Assembly: GCA_911728435.2 (NCBI GenBank)
Contig: OU452210.1
Coordinates: 13,764,001-13,828,000, forward strand
Direction of reading: 5' to 3'
Source of the DNA: Apoderus coryli
Lineage: Eukaryota > Arthropoda > Insecta > Coleoptera > Attelabidae
DNA length: 64,000 bases
Shown: positions 51,501-63,400 of the stretch, piece by piece
Position numbering within the stretch: position 1 is the stretch's first letter
How the letters are laid out: each line of letters begins with the position of its first letter
Position numbers and translations under genes: made by a program
Notes under the pieces: generated by a model
The model's database searches: none
What the model saw: only the letters and a program-made list of their open reading frames with translations
What the model was told of the DNA's origin: nothing

Positions 51501-53742
51501 GTCTTTTCTTCCATGTTACCACGTTTTTATATTATTTAATTGTTCATCTCACTGTTTTAGTTTATTAATTAAAATTCTAATTAAATGAAATTTATATAAG
51601 ATGCAAATCGCATAGTCAAGTCAACAATTAGTTTTTGAAAGTATAATTCCTGCTAGTAGTAGTATCTAAGGTAAATACCAACTAGTTGCCATCATGATAC
51701 AAAACGTGACAATCGCAAATTTTGTTAATTAAAATTTGGAAGTGTATCTACTATTAAATCGAGTACACTTCAGTTAACAATAGCTCAAATGTACAGCCTT
51801 ACAATATATCAGTAATTTGCATATTAAATCAACACAAAATTTTTTGCAATATTACCTTTTTTCCCCAATACTAGTTATTAACGTAATATACAATAAACTT
51901 CAAAAAATGTGGTCTGAAAATAACAACTGCGAAAAGTAATAAACAAAGCAAAGACGTCGCTAATGGTGGCTAAATGATTATATGAAAAAAAATGAGGGTC
52001 AAGTCTGAACATGATGCATTGGTTATGCACCATAGTAGTCAAGCCTTCGCGAGAAAGATGCACTCACAGGGGACGTCTTAGCCTTACGTGCAGAGTATAC
52101 AATAAGGATCAAGAAACCGTAACTCACATAACATGCGGATGCAATAGGAAAATATTTGACGGATATCCAATTGAGGATCTGTACAAACTGGTACAGAATA
52201 CAAAAGAAACAGACAAATACGACGGGTCCAGGTGAGAACAAAAAATACTGCTTAATTATATGTAAAAACTGAGTTGCAATGTAAGCCGTTTTGTAAATAT
52301 CACTAAAAATAAATAACCGAATAAAAAACCATAATCCCTTACTACGGTAAATGAAGCAGTTTGTTATAAGATGCTTCAGAAAATTATCTGTATCTTTTAT
52401 TGTTCCGCAAAATCGCTAGGGAATACTTTTTTCCTTAATATACATAATAAATAACATTTAACACCCCAAGTTTCTCAGACATTTATTTTTTTGCCAGTTT
52501 TCCTTCGACCGAAATCTTCCAGAGATTATTCAGTATTTAGGTGCTATTTTATTAATAAATCTTGCAGACCAGGCAATTTAGTATTGTGTTAAAGTTCCTA
52601 ATTAAATACATTTTTACTTCTCATTCTGAAACAATTAATTATTACGAATTAACCATTAATTGGGTTCGTTTTAATGTAATGTGGTGTTTTTGAGAATAAT
52701 AAATAAGAAGATGTGATAAGTAAAATGTTTGGAAATATTCAGCAATGGAAAAATCTGAGAAAACAAGACGCTATTAAATAATAGCGATGAGTACAGCACT
52801 GGATTTCCTTGCATCTCATAATGCAAGTGCGATAAAGCAGATATTATGCAGATGTATTGTTAGTGACCGCTAACCATTTGTTACAAGCGAAATTTTAATT
52901 TAAACGTGTGAACTTGAAGTATTCCAAACAACGATTAATATGTGCAAAACTGTCGCTTTAATATTACAAATGTCCAAATTTAAATCTCATAATTTTGACG
53001 AGTTATATACGAACAAATTGATGATACCAAACAATTTATATATTATAGTTCAAATAGCCGCAATAACAGTGAAGAAAATTCCATATTTCGAAAATACCTA
53101 GGCGACTTCTCAAAGCTAAATAAACCGACATAAAATCGGTATATCAGGAAAAAGGGCATTCCATAAATCTAATATTGCATGACACGTATTTCAAATGGAA
53201 CATTGAGAGTGTTATAGGACCTTATAGGTTTGAGGTTATGAAACTAATCATACTAAAAGAAAATTCCACGTATTGACCAGACGATCCGTAATGAATTTGG
53301 TTTATTTATTTTACACCAATTTCAAAAGGCGAACGGGATGATTTAGGAGAAATATATGTTAGATAAAATATCACTTTTGATATTTTATTAGGTTTTAAAG
53401 GTTATTTAAGTTTATGGTGTTCCTAAGTTAAATATAAAAAAAAACGAGAATTTTATTTTTTATTTATTTAAGTATAACAATTAGGGTAAATAAATAATTA
53501 CCCAGAAGTAATATAATTACCTCTGAGGCCCAGAATATAAAAATTGACTAACCATTAAACTATGCTGCTTAGTTTTCCTACTTTTCAGAGTATTGTTAGT
53601 TTGAAATTTATAAAAATCTGCCATCATTTCTTTGCCATTATTTTGTACATCATTTCTATGAAAGATCATGTATATGTGTAGAGGAGTCGTATTAAAAGTT
53701 GCATATGCCACATAAATTATATTTTCGTAACAAATTAGTTTA
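48558..53742. other. Probable DIP intron, no gene supported
   Basis: AT-rich. It contains transposon-end-like motifs (TATACAGGATGTCC near 48933; ACACCCTGTATA near 49541). Frames at 49368-49676, 50581-50781 and 51149-51463 show no recognisable motif. A LINE-like fragment at 52.0-52.2 kb is listed separately. Confidence 0.4.
52020..52235 (+). mobile_element. Possible retrotransposon C-terminal Cys-rich fragment
   Basis: The frame contains CRVYNKDQETVTHITCGCNR. This resembles the C-terminal Cys/His block of site-specific and R1-like LINEs ('CRxCxxxxETxxHixxxCp'), with the second Cys changed to Tyr. Upstream RT motifs are absent. Confidence 0.45.
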
Positions 53743-54105
53743 TACAGGGTGGTCCAACGAAAAGTTTGCACCTAGCTTTTCTCTTTTTTTTGTAGTCGAA
53801 TGCGAAAATGCTCGGACACGTCGATTTTGCTTTTGAGGGGGACACATTTTAAACATATTTTTCGATCTGCGCCTTTAACCCCCTAGCGGGGGTGAGTAAC
53901 AACCCTAAAATTTTAAATGGAAAGAGGGGTCTAATGACATATCATTTGAAAGGACACAAAATTGTCTTTCTAATGATACCCTATTTGTCGAATTTTACTA
54001 AAACAGTTAATACGAAAACGACTTTAAAGACATTAAGCCGATAATTTTGGTATTAATGAGAAATACAAATAAGTTTTAATTATTGCGAGTGAAAACACCT
54101 GCAAT
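53743..54105 (+). repeat. Left 363-bp terminal inverted repeat
   Basis: Reverse complement of 55471-55833. It contains CCCCCTAGCGGGGGTGAG, itself a small imperfect hairpin, and ends inward at GCAAT. Confidence 0.93.
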
Positions 54106-54188
54106 CGTTAGTACATTCCAATGTTTGTTAGTTTTAACATTGCTTTGTAAAAAAAGTAAACAAGCTGTTAAATTGATTTATTAAAACG

Positions 54189-55262
54189 TTACATTAACCA
54201 ATGTTGAAAATGTGACCCATTTGATTCCATACAATAATACAGATTTTGTTCAAATCTATTTCTAACATTTTGTAGCATATCAGGTGTTATGTTTCTGCAC
54301 TCTTCTGTAATGCGTTGGCGAAGATCTTCTATGGACTCGGGCTTCGTGGCAAAACATTTATTTTTTAAGTGCCCCCAAAGAAAAAAGTCTAAAGGCGATA
54401 AATCCGGTGACCTGGCAGGCCATTCAATTGGGCCCCTCCTTCCAATCCACCGTCCAGGGAACCGGTCATCTAAGAACTGTCTTACAGGAGCCACATAGTG
54501 CGGAGGTGCTCCATCTTGCTGGAAATAAAGCCGATCAGCAGTATGATTTTGGTCATCTTCTATTATTTGTGTTATTAAAGGATCAATTGTGTTTTCAAGC
54601 ATGTTTAGGTACACTTCACCAGTTAAATTTCCAGGAATAAAAAGTGGTCCTATAATATGATTTCCTAATATGCCACACCAGACGTTTATTTTTTGAGGAT
54701 ACTGGGTATGAACCTCACGGAATAAATGTGGGTTACTGTCATCCCAGTAACGGCAATTGTGCCTATTTACAGCTCCATTCAAATAAAATGTGCATTCGTC
54801 GGAAAAACAAATGTTAAATAATAATTGCGGATCTTCAATTAAACGCTGGCTCATTGCTTCACAAAATTGCAGCCTTCTATCAGGATCATCCTCATTTAGT
54901 TCCTGTACTAATTTGATTTTGTACGGATGAAATTTGTACGCTTTTAAAATTCGTATTATGGACGAACGGGAGACACCTGAGGCTTCAGCTAGTTGACGAG
55001 TACTTTGACTATGATCCATTTCAACATGCCCTAAAACAGCGACTTCCACAGCTTCATTTCTGATCGGTTTCTGCGGCTGGTGTTTTACATTACAGACAGA
55101 TCCGGTATCTACAAACTTTTTAACTAACTTGCCAACGTACACATCATTCACATTTTTATCGGGATGTCTCTCATTAAATAAGCGAGCCGTAAGTCTAGCA
55201 CTACTATTATTTTGAAAATAAAGTTTAACAATTTCAACTCGTTCTAGAATGGAATAAATCAT
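54189..55262 (-). CDS. Tc1/mariner-superfamily transposase (DD41D), intact
   Basis: The open frame extends to 55301, but I choose the Met at 55262-55260 (MIYSILERVEIVKLYF), where family similarity begins; this gives 357 residues. Domains in order: an N-terminal helix-turn-helix (YSILERVEIVKLYFQNNSSA), a linker, a second HTH (STRQLAEASGVSRSSIIRIL, then HPYKIKLVQEL), and a DDE/D catalytic domain. Catalytic residues, numbered from the first Met of the longer frame, are D168 (CFSDECTFY), D263 (FQQDGAPPHY) and D305 (RSPDLSPLDFFLWG). The last two have 41 residues between them, so it is DD41D. It cuts and pastes its own element at TA sites. No stops, frameshifts or missing catalytic residues. The only gene in the element, it lies between the long TIRs. 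The DD41D spacing recalls the rosa-type mariner relatives, but this is from memory. Confidence 0.93.
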   Translation of the reverse strand: MIYSILERVEIVKLYFQNNSSARLTARLFNERHPDKNVNDVYVGKLVKKFVDTGSVCNVKHQPQKPIRNEAVEVAVLGHVEMDHSQSTRQLAEASGVSRSSIIRILKAYKFHPYKIKLVQELNEDDPDRRLQFCEAMSQRLIEDPQLLFNICFSDECTFYLNGAVNRHNCRYWDDSNPHLFREVHTQYPQKINVWCGILGNHIIGPLFIPGNLTGEVYLNMLENTIDPLITQIIEDDQNHTADRLYFQQDGAPPHYVAPVRQFLDDRFPGRWIGRRGPIEWPARSPDLSPLDFFLWGHLKNKCFATKPESIEDLRQRITEECRNITPDMLQNVRNRFEQNLYYCMESNGSHFQHWLM

Positions 55263-55470
55263 TTTGTACGGTAAAAGTAAAATAACTTGAGAAGCAACCA
55301 AACTGAATCAATGAAAAGACTAAAATAAACGGTGTAAATTCTTTTCCTACACGTATCTGCAGTTTTTATTTCAACAAAAAACGCAAACGATTAGTGAGGA
55401 ATTTAGTTCTGATAAATAAGATAGTGTTTTTGAAATCCCGTTTTTCTTCAAAGTAAATAATTTAGAAATG

Positions 55471-55833
55471 ATTGTAGTTGTTTTCAGTCGTAATAATTAA
55501 AACTTATTTGTATTTCTCATTAATACCAAAATTATCGGCTTAATGTCTTTAAAGTCGTTTTCGTATTAACTGTTTTAGTAAAATTCGACAAATAGGGTAT
55601 CATTAGAAAGACAATTTTGTGTCCTTTCAAATGATATGTCATTAGACCCCTCTTTCCATTTAAAATTTTAGGGTTGTTACTCACCCCCGCTAGGGGGTTA
55701 AAGGCGCAGATCGAAAAATATGTTTAAAATGTGTCCCCCTCAAAAGCAAAATCGACGTGTCCGAGCATTTTCGCATTCGACTACAAAAAAAAGAGAAAAG
55801 CTAGGTGCAAACTTTTCGTTGGACCACCCTGTA
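55471..55833 (-). repeat. Right 363-bp terminal inverted repeat
   Basis: Partner of 53743-54105. The transposase start at 55262 lies about 210 bp inside it, so the promoter probably lies within this TIR or the 210-bp spacer. Confidence 0.93.
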
Positions 55834-57024
55834 TAAATACATTTTAAGAAACGCGTTTGATTTATGTTGGAAATTTATTTGATAGTGCAGTGAGAAGATT
55901 AATATCCTTCGTACTTCTTTTTCGGGAGAATTAAATTTTCCGCGGACTTTATTGATGTGCTTGTAAAGCGTGTGGCGCATGTTAAATAAAGATCAGTGGC
56001 TTAAAACCCACCAACTTAAAGCTTATCTCAAATATGTTTCAATATGTTCGACATCATACATTGTAAAATATACCACATAACCCATAAAACTTTTGCGGCT
56101 ATTTGCTTTTTATATTGCAGGTATCGTATCGTTTACCTACGATAAGCTACTTTGAAAAATTAGAATTTACATTTTCGCTACATGAGACGCAATTTATTAA
56201 CAAGTATAAACTTTGCATACTCCTCCTACTATTAGAAAAGAAAAGAACAATAAAAAAAACTGAAACTAAAAAGACTAAAACCAAAAACAAACAATAATAA
56301 TACATATGAGGAATTTTAAACTTTAAAAAGCGAAGTCCAGCCCAAAAGGCTACTAAGAAATGTCAAATTTGACGGATAAATTACGTTGATAAACTATATT
56401 TGTGTTCCACAAGCAAACACTTATTGGATTGTCTAATTTCACCTGTCTTTAAATGTGGAAACCCTGTGTATATCTACATGTTTTTCTCTAGCAAAATGAA
56501 AATAAAGCTGGATATAATTGTGTTTTGGTTAGTTTTTATTACACCTAATAACCATTTAGCCATTTAGAAACGGCTATGTGAAATTAATTCTTTTAGTTTT
56601 AATGTTACTTTTTAATTTCAAAAATGTTAACATCATTCCACAAGTGGTGATATTACCTAAATGTGATTAAAAGCACCAGTAACAGTAGAAGCACTACAGA
56701 GTGAGAGAGAACGATTTACCATAGGATTAGAACATTCCATTTTATAGATCGAACATTTGGATCATGTGAAGGATTTCAAATATGAAATTAATGCAGTTAC
56801 TCTGGATATAATTTGGACAAATGCTTTCAGTTGACTGTTCAACACCTACTGATAACGGAGAATGCACAGAATTTAAGCTATTGCTTGTCATTTTAATGAA
56901 TCATATATCTAATTACCTGTATCCTGCTAATATAATGACCTACATTGGTAATAAACAGATATTTCCAGGGAATTTAACACATCATTTGGTTTATTTCATA
57001 CTATATACAGTAAATTTTTAATTC

Positions 57025-57480
57025 AATATGGAAGTCTGTCCTCTATTTAAAAACGAAGATCGTGATTGCGTAAAAAACTATTAGGTTTTGAAATCATTCT
57101 TCAGGAGAGAATTTTGAAAATCTGGGTGAAATAACTTATACTGTTTTTATCAATGCATTTCGTCGAATCTCAATCTTATTATCAAAACTTCACATCTTCG
57201 ATTCGTATGAAGGTATGACTAATCTAATCAAGTTGTATGCCAAACATGTCAGTTTGTATGGATTTCAGTCATCAAATTATTCTGCGACACCAGGAGTTCC
57301 TCAGGGTTCCTCAGGGTTCCTCTATTCTTTTTTTACTTCTTATTAATGCCCTCGGCTCTTCTTTTGTGCCTGAACATGAAGTATCAAAAAACAAGGTCTC
57401 GTTCAGTATTCAATCAATGGTCATTAAGTGGAAACAATTATTTGATAGAAAAACATATGTTTCGGCCTTAGTGTGAATAA
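57025..57480 (+). mobile_element. LINE reverse transcriptase fragment, palm region (degenerate)
   Basis: At 57029-57078 the frame reads EVCPLFKNEDRDCVKNY then a stop, matching 'V.PIFKsGDrxdVxNYRP'. At about 57140-57300, after frameshifts, it reads VFINAFRRISILLSKLH, then TNLIKLYAKHVSLYGFQSSN and YSATPGVPQGSSG, the order expected for the first palm motif through the GVPQGS box. A 10-bp tandem duplication (GTTCCTCAGG, at about 57296-57316) interrupts the GVPQGS block. The catalytic YADD box is not found. Confidence 0.75.
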
Positions 57481-60400
57481 GCAACAAAAAATGCTATTTG
57501 AGTTGTATAAAGTGTTTAAGGTACGAAACAACAAAAAACACCCTTAAAGATATAAGTAATAATTTTTTTTCTAATAAGAATTATATCAATTGGTGACCTA
57601 TAACAAATTGATAGTGGCCTTAGCTAAGCTACATGCTTGAAAATCGTCAATTTTTAAGGTTAATTTTATATTTTAGTGACTAAAAGTGGCTGATTTAAGG
57701 CATGTTTTATGTTATTGGTGAGAAAAATCAAAATTTATCAGATTATTGCTTTAAAATATTCAAAAATATTCTTATTCAAACCGCAAAAGATGAATTAATG
57801 TAAAAAAATAGAAGAAAACAAGCAGGTGATAAAAAATTCCGAATATTTTAAGTTTTTCAATGGCATTAATAATTATTAATTTTTATTAGCACGCCTCTGT
57901 ACACTATATCATTGAGGTATTCGGTATTTTTAATCACAATAAATACGCTAACATAAATATATGACAATTTCTAGTTTAGATATTTAAAATTTGAAAAAAA
58001 TCGATATTTTTCAAACTATGGCAGGTGTAAAAATTTTGAGGAATTACTTTTTTTTTGCCGAAGATCATTGATTAAAAAGACGCATAGAAATAACTTTAAA
58101 AACTTTTTTTCAGGAAGTTACACACATAAAAAATTGGGATACAAAACATGGACTTATTCAGCACCCTGTATAAAAAAGAATTTGACAGTTGAAAAAATTT
58201 GAACATAGCAAAGTCTTTCACAAAAAAGCAATCTGTCAGCCGGTGAAAACCGGGGGTCTATATTTGGTCTGGTTCCAAAAATATCGAGCTTGAAAGTTAA
58301 GCCAAATTTACTTTGCTCAAAAGCAATTATTCTGCACGTTATTTATTTAATTATAATAAATACATAAATAGGGTGTGTCATTTAACGAAGAAATTAAAAA
58401 ACTAATTTGAAATGGCAACATTTTGCACACCATGTACAATATGTTAGAGAGCTGTGGTTTAAGGAATTCCGAAGTAATGCATACAATTTTTGATTATGTT
58501 TTACGTTTCAGAATTGTATTGAATTTAATCTTAGACTGGCCAATGTAATACGCTATGCGGTTTCATCTGTACATAATCGTGTTTTCGATAATGGATATCG
58601 AACACCTAGCAGTTTTTCCAATTGTACGACAAGGAAATAATGAGTATCGTGTAATGCGGAAGCACACCAAAATTGTGAAGTTGCCTTATCGATTTTCAAT
58701 ATCGTCACCTTATCGCTTACAACCCATTACACGGTGTGCATATCATTCTATAGTGTTGCCTGCTTCATTGATTATGGCATGACTGCACACATCTCTACAC
58801 TTATTTGTTTTGTTTGTTCTATTGCCCATTTTGCTGAATAATAACGATCCTATATAAAATTTAAAACAGCCAGTTTTATGTTAAAAGTACCTACATAGCA
58901 GATAAAATAAACCATTGTGTAAATCACGAACAAAATTGTGGAAATGATTTGATATTTCACCATTTTTTTGAAAGTTTTTTCTAATTAACATACACGGTGT
59001 TCAGCCAAGCTAAATCAAACACCCTTCCTTTAATTACTTAGCAAAGATCACCTAAACCTTGATTTGACAAAACCTGTCTCAAAGATGGAGATAGACATCA
59101 CCCTGTCAGGGTAATTGCAGAAACATCTTCAATTAAACTAATCTCAGAGCACTTTAGGACTCCCTCCCAAGTATCAACGCTGGCTTTCTTTGTAAGACAT
59201 GATGCTAAGGGTCTGGTTTTTTAATTTTTAAATACTAATAGACACAGAACAAATATAATATATAATAATATAATATAATATAATGAATGGAAGATTTCAA
59301 AAATAATTCCTTTCCAGTACTTTCAAAAGTTTTAGAAAAAAATATGTACCTTCAGATTTTGTCGCATCAATCAGGCTTGAGACCAGGCAGGAATATCTTC
59401 ATGTGTATAATAATTTAAAAATCCCTGCATTGTTATTAATAATTTTAAACTGGGAAGTGACAGCGTCACAATGACAGTTTTTGATTTTCATTACCGTCAT
59501 AGATACCTAGATGATGTATCGGAGAAAAATCAGCCATAACCAGAATTAGACTTGATTAAGATTGACCAATTGAAGACAAATGTATAAGAAACTCGGTTTG
59601 AGACCGAGTTAAATGTTTATCATCTAAGAAAAGCTCCCTCTGTACGTAAAAGGTAAATAAAATTTAATTCCTAAAATTAATTTCTAGTAAAACCAAGCAA
59701 GAAAAGACGAATGCTCGTAAGCAGCAATTTTCATCATGGTAAAACGATTTAGTAATTAGTTATTAAAGTAATATGCAGCAGGTGGTTGAATAACAAGATA
59801 AATAGCAAGAAAAAACATGTGTTTTTATTTTATTTTTAAGAAGCTATTAAGTATCTCTCCGAGATACCTGAAGGTAGTGCATCCGGAAATTGCTATAGTT
59901 TATTATAGCTAGCTAAAAGCTACCACTAAACATGCGAAATGAAAATTTAAATAGCTTGAGTAGTGTATCTGTCAGTCAATAAATGTGCATCATTTTTCAA
60001 TCAGATGAACTTAAATATCTTTACTTGACATAAATCTGGAACAAACGTTATTTATTAGAAACGGTTATGATGCAGATATATTAAACATAATTCAGGATAT
60101 AGAAGTGTTGTAATCCTGACAGAAATCATCCAATAAGAATAACTTTGAAGAAAGAACTTTGACTGCGTGATAACTTACACGGAAATAACAAAGGTTTGTT
60201 GTGAACCATAATAAGAGAAGACTAAGTTTGAGGGTCACATTTGTCTTATAGGAAGAAACTCGCCATAATAGAATAAATAGAGAAGTAGACTGGATAGATA
60301 TATTGGTCATAAAGTTGGGAATATCCTGTCTGACAAGCGGTACAAAGAAACATTTCAAAATGCTAGTTGGGTTGACTTCTAAAGCAGCTTACCATCATGA

Positions 60401-63400
60401 GGGAATAGAGGAGTAGGTTGTGCTCAAACTAGTTACTAGGTCTAGAATCATGCATTCTAGTGATTTTCATTTCGTGGACCAGTTTTTCAGCGAAGAGATG
60501 GGTTAATTTCTAATTTTCTTTTTTGGCTAGGAATAAATTTTCACTTTCACGGTATATTTTATACATATCTAACATGATTTTTAATTTACTGACGGTTAAG
60601 TTATTTACACCTGCTATAGAATTTCGATTAATAATTTCATACTTTAGAGTACAAGAGTCTTGCTAGATAACGAGATTGATGTGCAATTCGTGTTATCGTC
60701 TCATTTGCTTTGCCTATTTGCTTAAAATTAGCAAATGCAAAATATCGAAGAGACATTGTTGCAGCAAATATTCCTTGAGCAGTGATTTTATATTCAGTTC
60801 ACATTCATATAAGATCACGTAACTATATACACAACACGTGAGATCCTCGTTATGTAAATTCTAACTACGTGGCGATATTTACCGAAAAAATAAAATTTTT
60901 GAATAAGGAGATTGTTCTGTCAAGTTTACAGAGTATTTTCGAGATTTGTTATTTAATTATTCATACTAAATATCAACTTTGAAGAGAATTTATTAAAATT
61001 AACGTTAAATCGTATTTTTAAAAAGTAAATTGGTGCCTTTAAGATACTATTTGCTATACGAAATTATAAGTTATGATTTTTCTTTTCTTTTTTAAATATT
61101 ATCGTTATTTTTGTTCACTTTATACCGTCGTTTATAGTCGCCGAGTTTCCACTCATTTTACTCTACTTTTATTTGAGATCAGATTTCATTTTAAACAGGA
61201 TATGTATTTCTGCCCCTATTTTTACAGCATTCATGGACGCGATAAGAACAAAAATTTTATTTTGCATTTGTAATTGGACAACTTGTGTTTCTTTGAATAA
61301 AAAAATCCTGTTCAAATATATTGTTTCGACATAATTACCATTTTTACATTTTCCAGGGATTTCTCATAACCATAATGTTATTTTTCAGCCATTTGTAGGA
61401 TTAGGTTTGTTCATATGTCAGATTAATAATAGACACCCCGAAAGGGATACATGTAACAGTTTTTCAAAATTTGACTATACCGAATAAACGATTTTTTTTA
61501 AACATACAATTCAAGTTCGCGTTTGTAACATATTTAGTTTCGGAAGATTGTTGGTTTATAATTCTAATAATTTCATATATAGAAGTTGGGAGTTGTTACT
61601 TTTTCCGTTAGCTACTACATTTTGTGTCAGGATTAGCGCGAAGGACTGACAAGGACATTTATTATTTATTTTACCATTTGCAAACTTCATCTGTACATTC
61701 TGTTTTTGTAACAGTGACAGTAAAGTTTCACTAGAGTAAGAAATAAGTAGCCATACTTATTTATAGAGTTGAAATTTTTGTACGGTGGTGTTGTTAATAA
61801 TGTCTAATTGTTTTAAGAAACAGTGATAAATAACTTTAGTAAAAAATTATAATACGCCTCATTCTAAATAAATTGCGCTAATAAATATACGGAATCAACA
61901 AACTGTTTAAAATAAGAAAAAATACATGGGTTTCGAAAAATAAAACAAAATACAAATATTTTCTGCTGAAACAAGATTCCTTGTTTTGTACGATACATAT
62001 ATGGAGCAGAGCAAACATATTTTATGGTTAGGAACGGGAAGCCGTCTGTGGATGTTTTATAGCTAAAAATTCAAATTATTACAAGGGAACTTCTAGATAG
62101 CAAATTACTACATTTAAATCATTTAAATTCAGTTTAACATACAGGTGTGTTACTCATAGAAATATATTCAAATTCAGGTCAAAATAATTGCTTGATTGAA
62201 ATCGATAGTGAGTACGAAATACTTTAGTAGTTTCTAATATTTCTTTAAAATTTTTGGCTTTGGAACTAGTCTACGTAAGTATGACATTCTTCTGAATCTT
62301 GCTTGTTAAGTTATTTGCCATATTATGGGAAACACGGATCATGTGTAAATTTAAAACAACCGTATGTGTGTTTACATGTCGGGCTTGTCCGTTTGAGCTC
62401 CACCATTTTGACTGCTGAAAAGGCCGACCGTATTTTGAGACACCATTTTTTTCTTTTGATGTCCTCTCGATTAGCTATTGTTGCCACCATTTTTACTGAA
62501 TCAGAGTCTTTCAAGTCATATTAATTGAAGTCTTTAATACATACCACTTACAAAACTGGATAATTTTGCAACCCTTCCTGTGAATTTAAAAGTTCATACA
62601 TAATCGTCTAGATAATGTATTTATTTAATGTCATAATTCGTGAAACGGCAGTTTGAGAAAGCGACTAAGCAATAAAAATGGATATTTTCTCATTTATATT
62701 GCTTACATATAGTTGCAAGTGGCACATAAACACTTAAAAAACGAGCAAACAATCAAACTAAATTCCATAATTTTAATATCATTTTTACGTAGCACTTTAT
62801 ATTTTTAATAACCTTTTAAAGGCGTGTTTATTTTTAGAAATTTAAATGTTCTAATATCCTTATGATCCGACTAGGAATAAACCTGAAAAGTCGAGTGAAA
62901 TCGTTAAGTTTTCAAGCACTTTCATAAATGTAACTAGTGTCTGTTACGGTTATATTAGCATATTATAGTAAAGGCTTTGCCTTTTACGACTTTTTCACAG
63001 AGACGTACAGGTAAGGTGGGCGTGATACCAACTTACAATGTATTTTACTGGCATAACCACCAACCCCCTAAAGTCGATTATTTTGACCGATAATTAATAC
63101 CCTGTTCCCTTTTTTATTTCCCATTTAGTTCGTGGTTGTTTTAAAATTATGCTACTCACAAAACAAAAACAGTAAACACTTAATTTATTCTGCCAACATT
63201 TTTCTATGGTGTCATAACTTTTACTAAATGATTAATTATGTTTTGCGTTTTTCATGTTTTAATTAATCTTATTTTTAAAGCCTAAAACAAGTTAGGTTGC
63301 CTGTTCAATAGCCATGCAACAATTCGTGCTTGAACTTAAAAATAATTTCCAATCTGATGTGAACTTTTAATTTATTAATTAATTTGTAAGAACATTTAAA

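Larger units (their letters stand above)
53743..55833 (-). mobile_element. Complete Tc1/mariner-superfamily transposon with 363-bp TIRs
   Basis: A 2091-bp element starts TACAGGGTGGTCCAACGAAA and ends with the reverse complement. It is flanked on each side by a TA dinucleotide (53741-53742, 55834-55835), the target duplication expected for this superfamily. Left TIR 53743-54105 and right TIR 55471-55833 are each 363 bp. By eye, the outer ~340 bp are identical and the innermost 24 bp differ at four positions. One intact transposase gene lies between them on the minus strand. The near-identical TIRs and open frame indicate a recent, possibly still mobile insertion, probably within an upstream intron of the DIP-like gene. 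Confidence 0.93.

Noticed and set aside
53517..53771. 84-codon minus-strand frame
   Set aside because: Its start lies inside the transposon TIR and no motif is recognisable, so it is a chance frame created by the insertion.
54289..54640. Two + strand open frames (69 and 77 codons)
   Set aside because: They are shadows of the intact transposase on the opposite strand.
59590..59610. Short hairpin AACTCGGT...ACCGAGTT
   Set aside because: An 8-bp stem is within chance expectation for 64 kb and has no supporting context.
62303..62524. Opposite-strand frame pair of 73 and 63 codons
   Set aside because: No domain recognised on either strand and no splice context matching the DIP gene.
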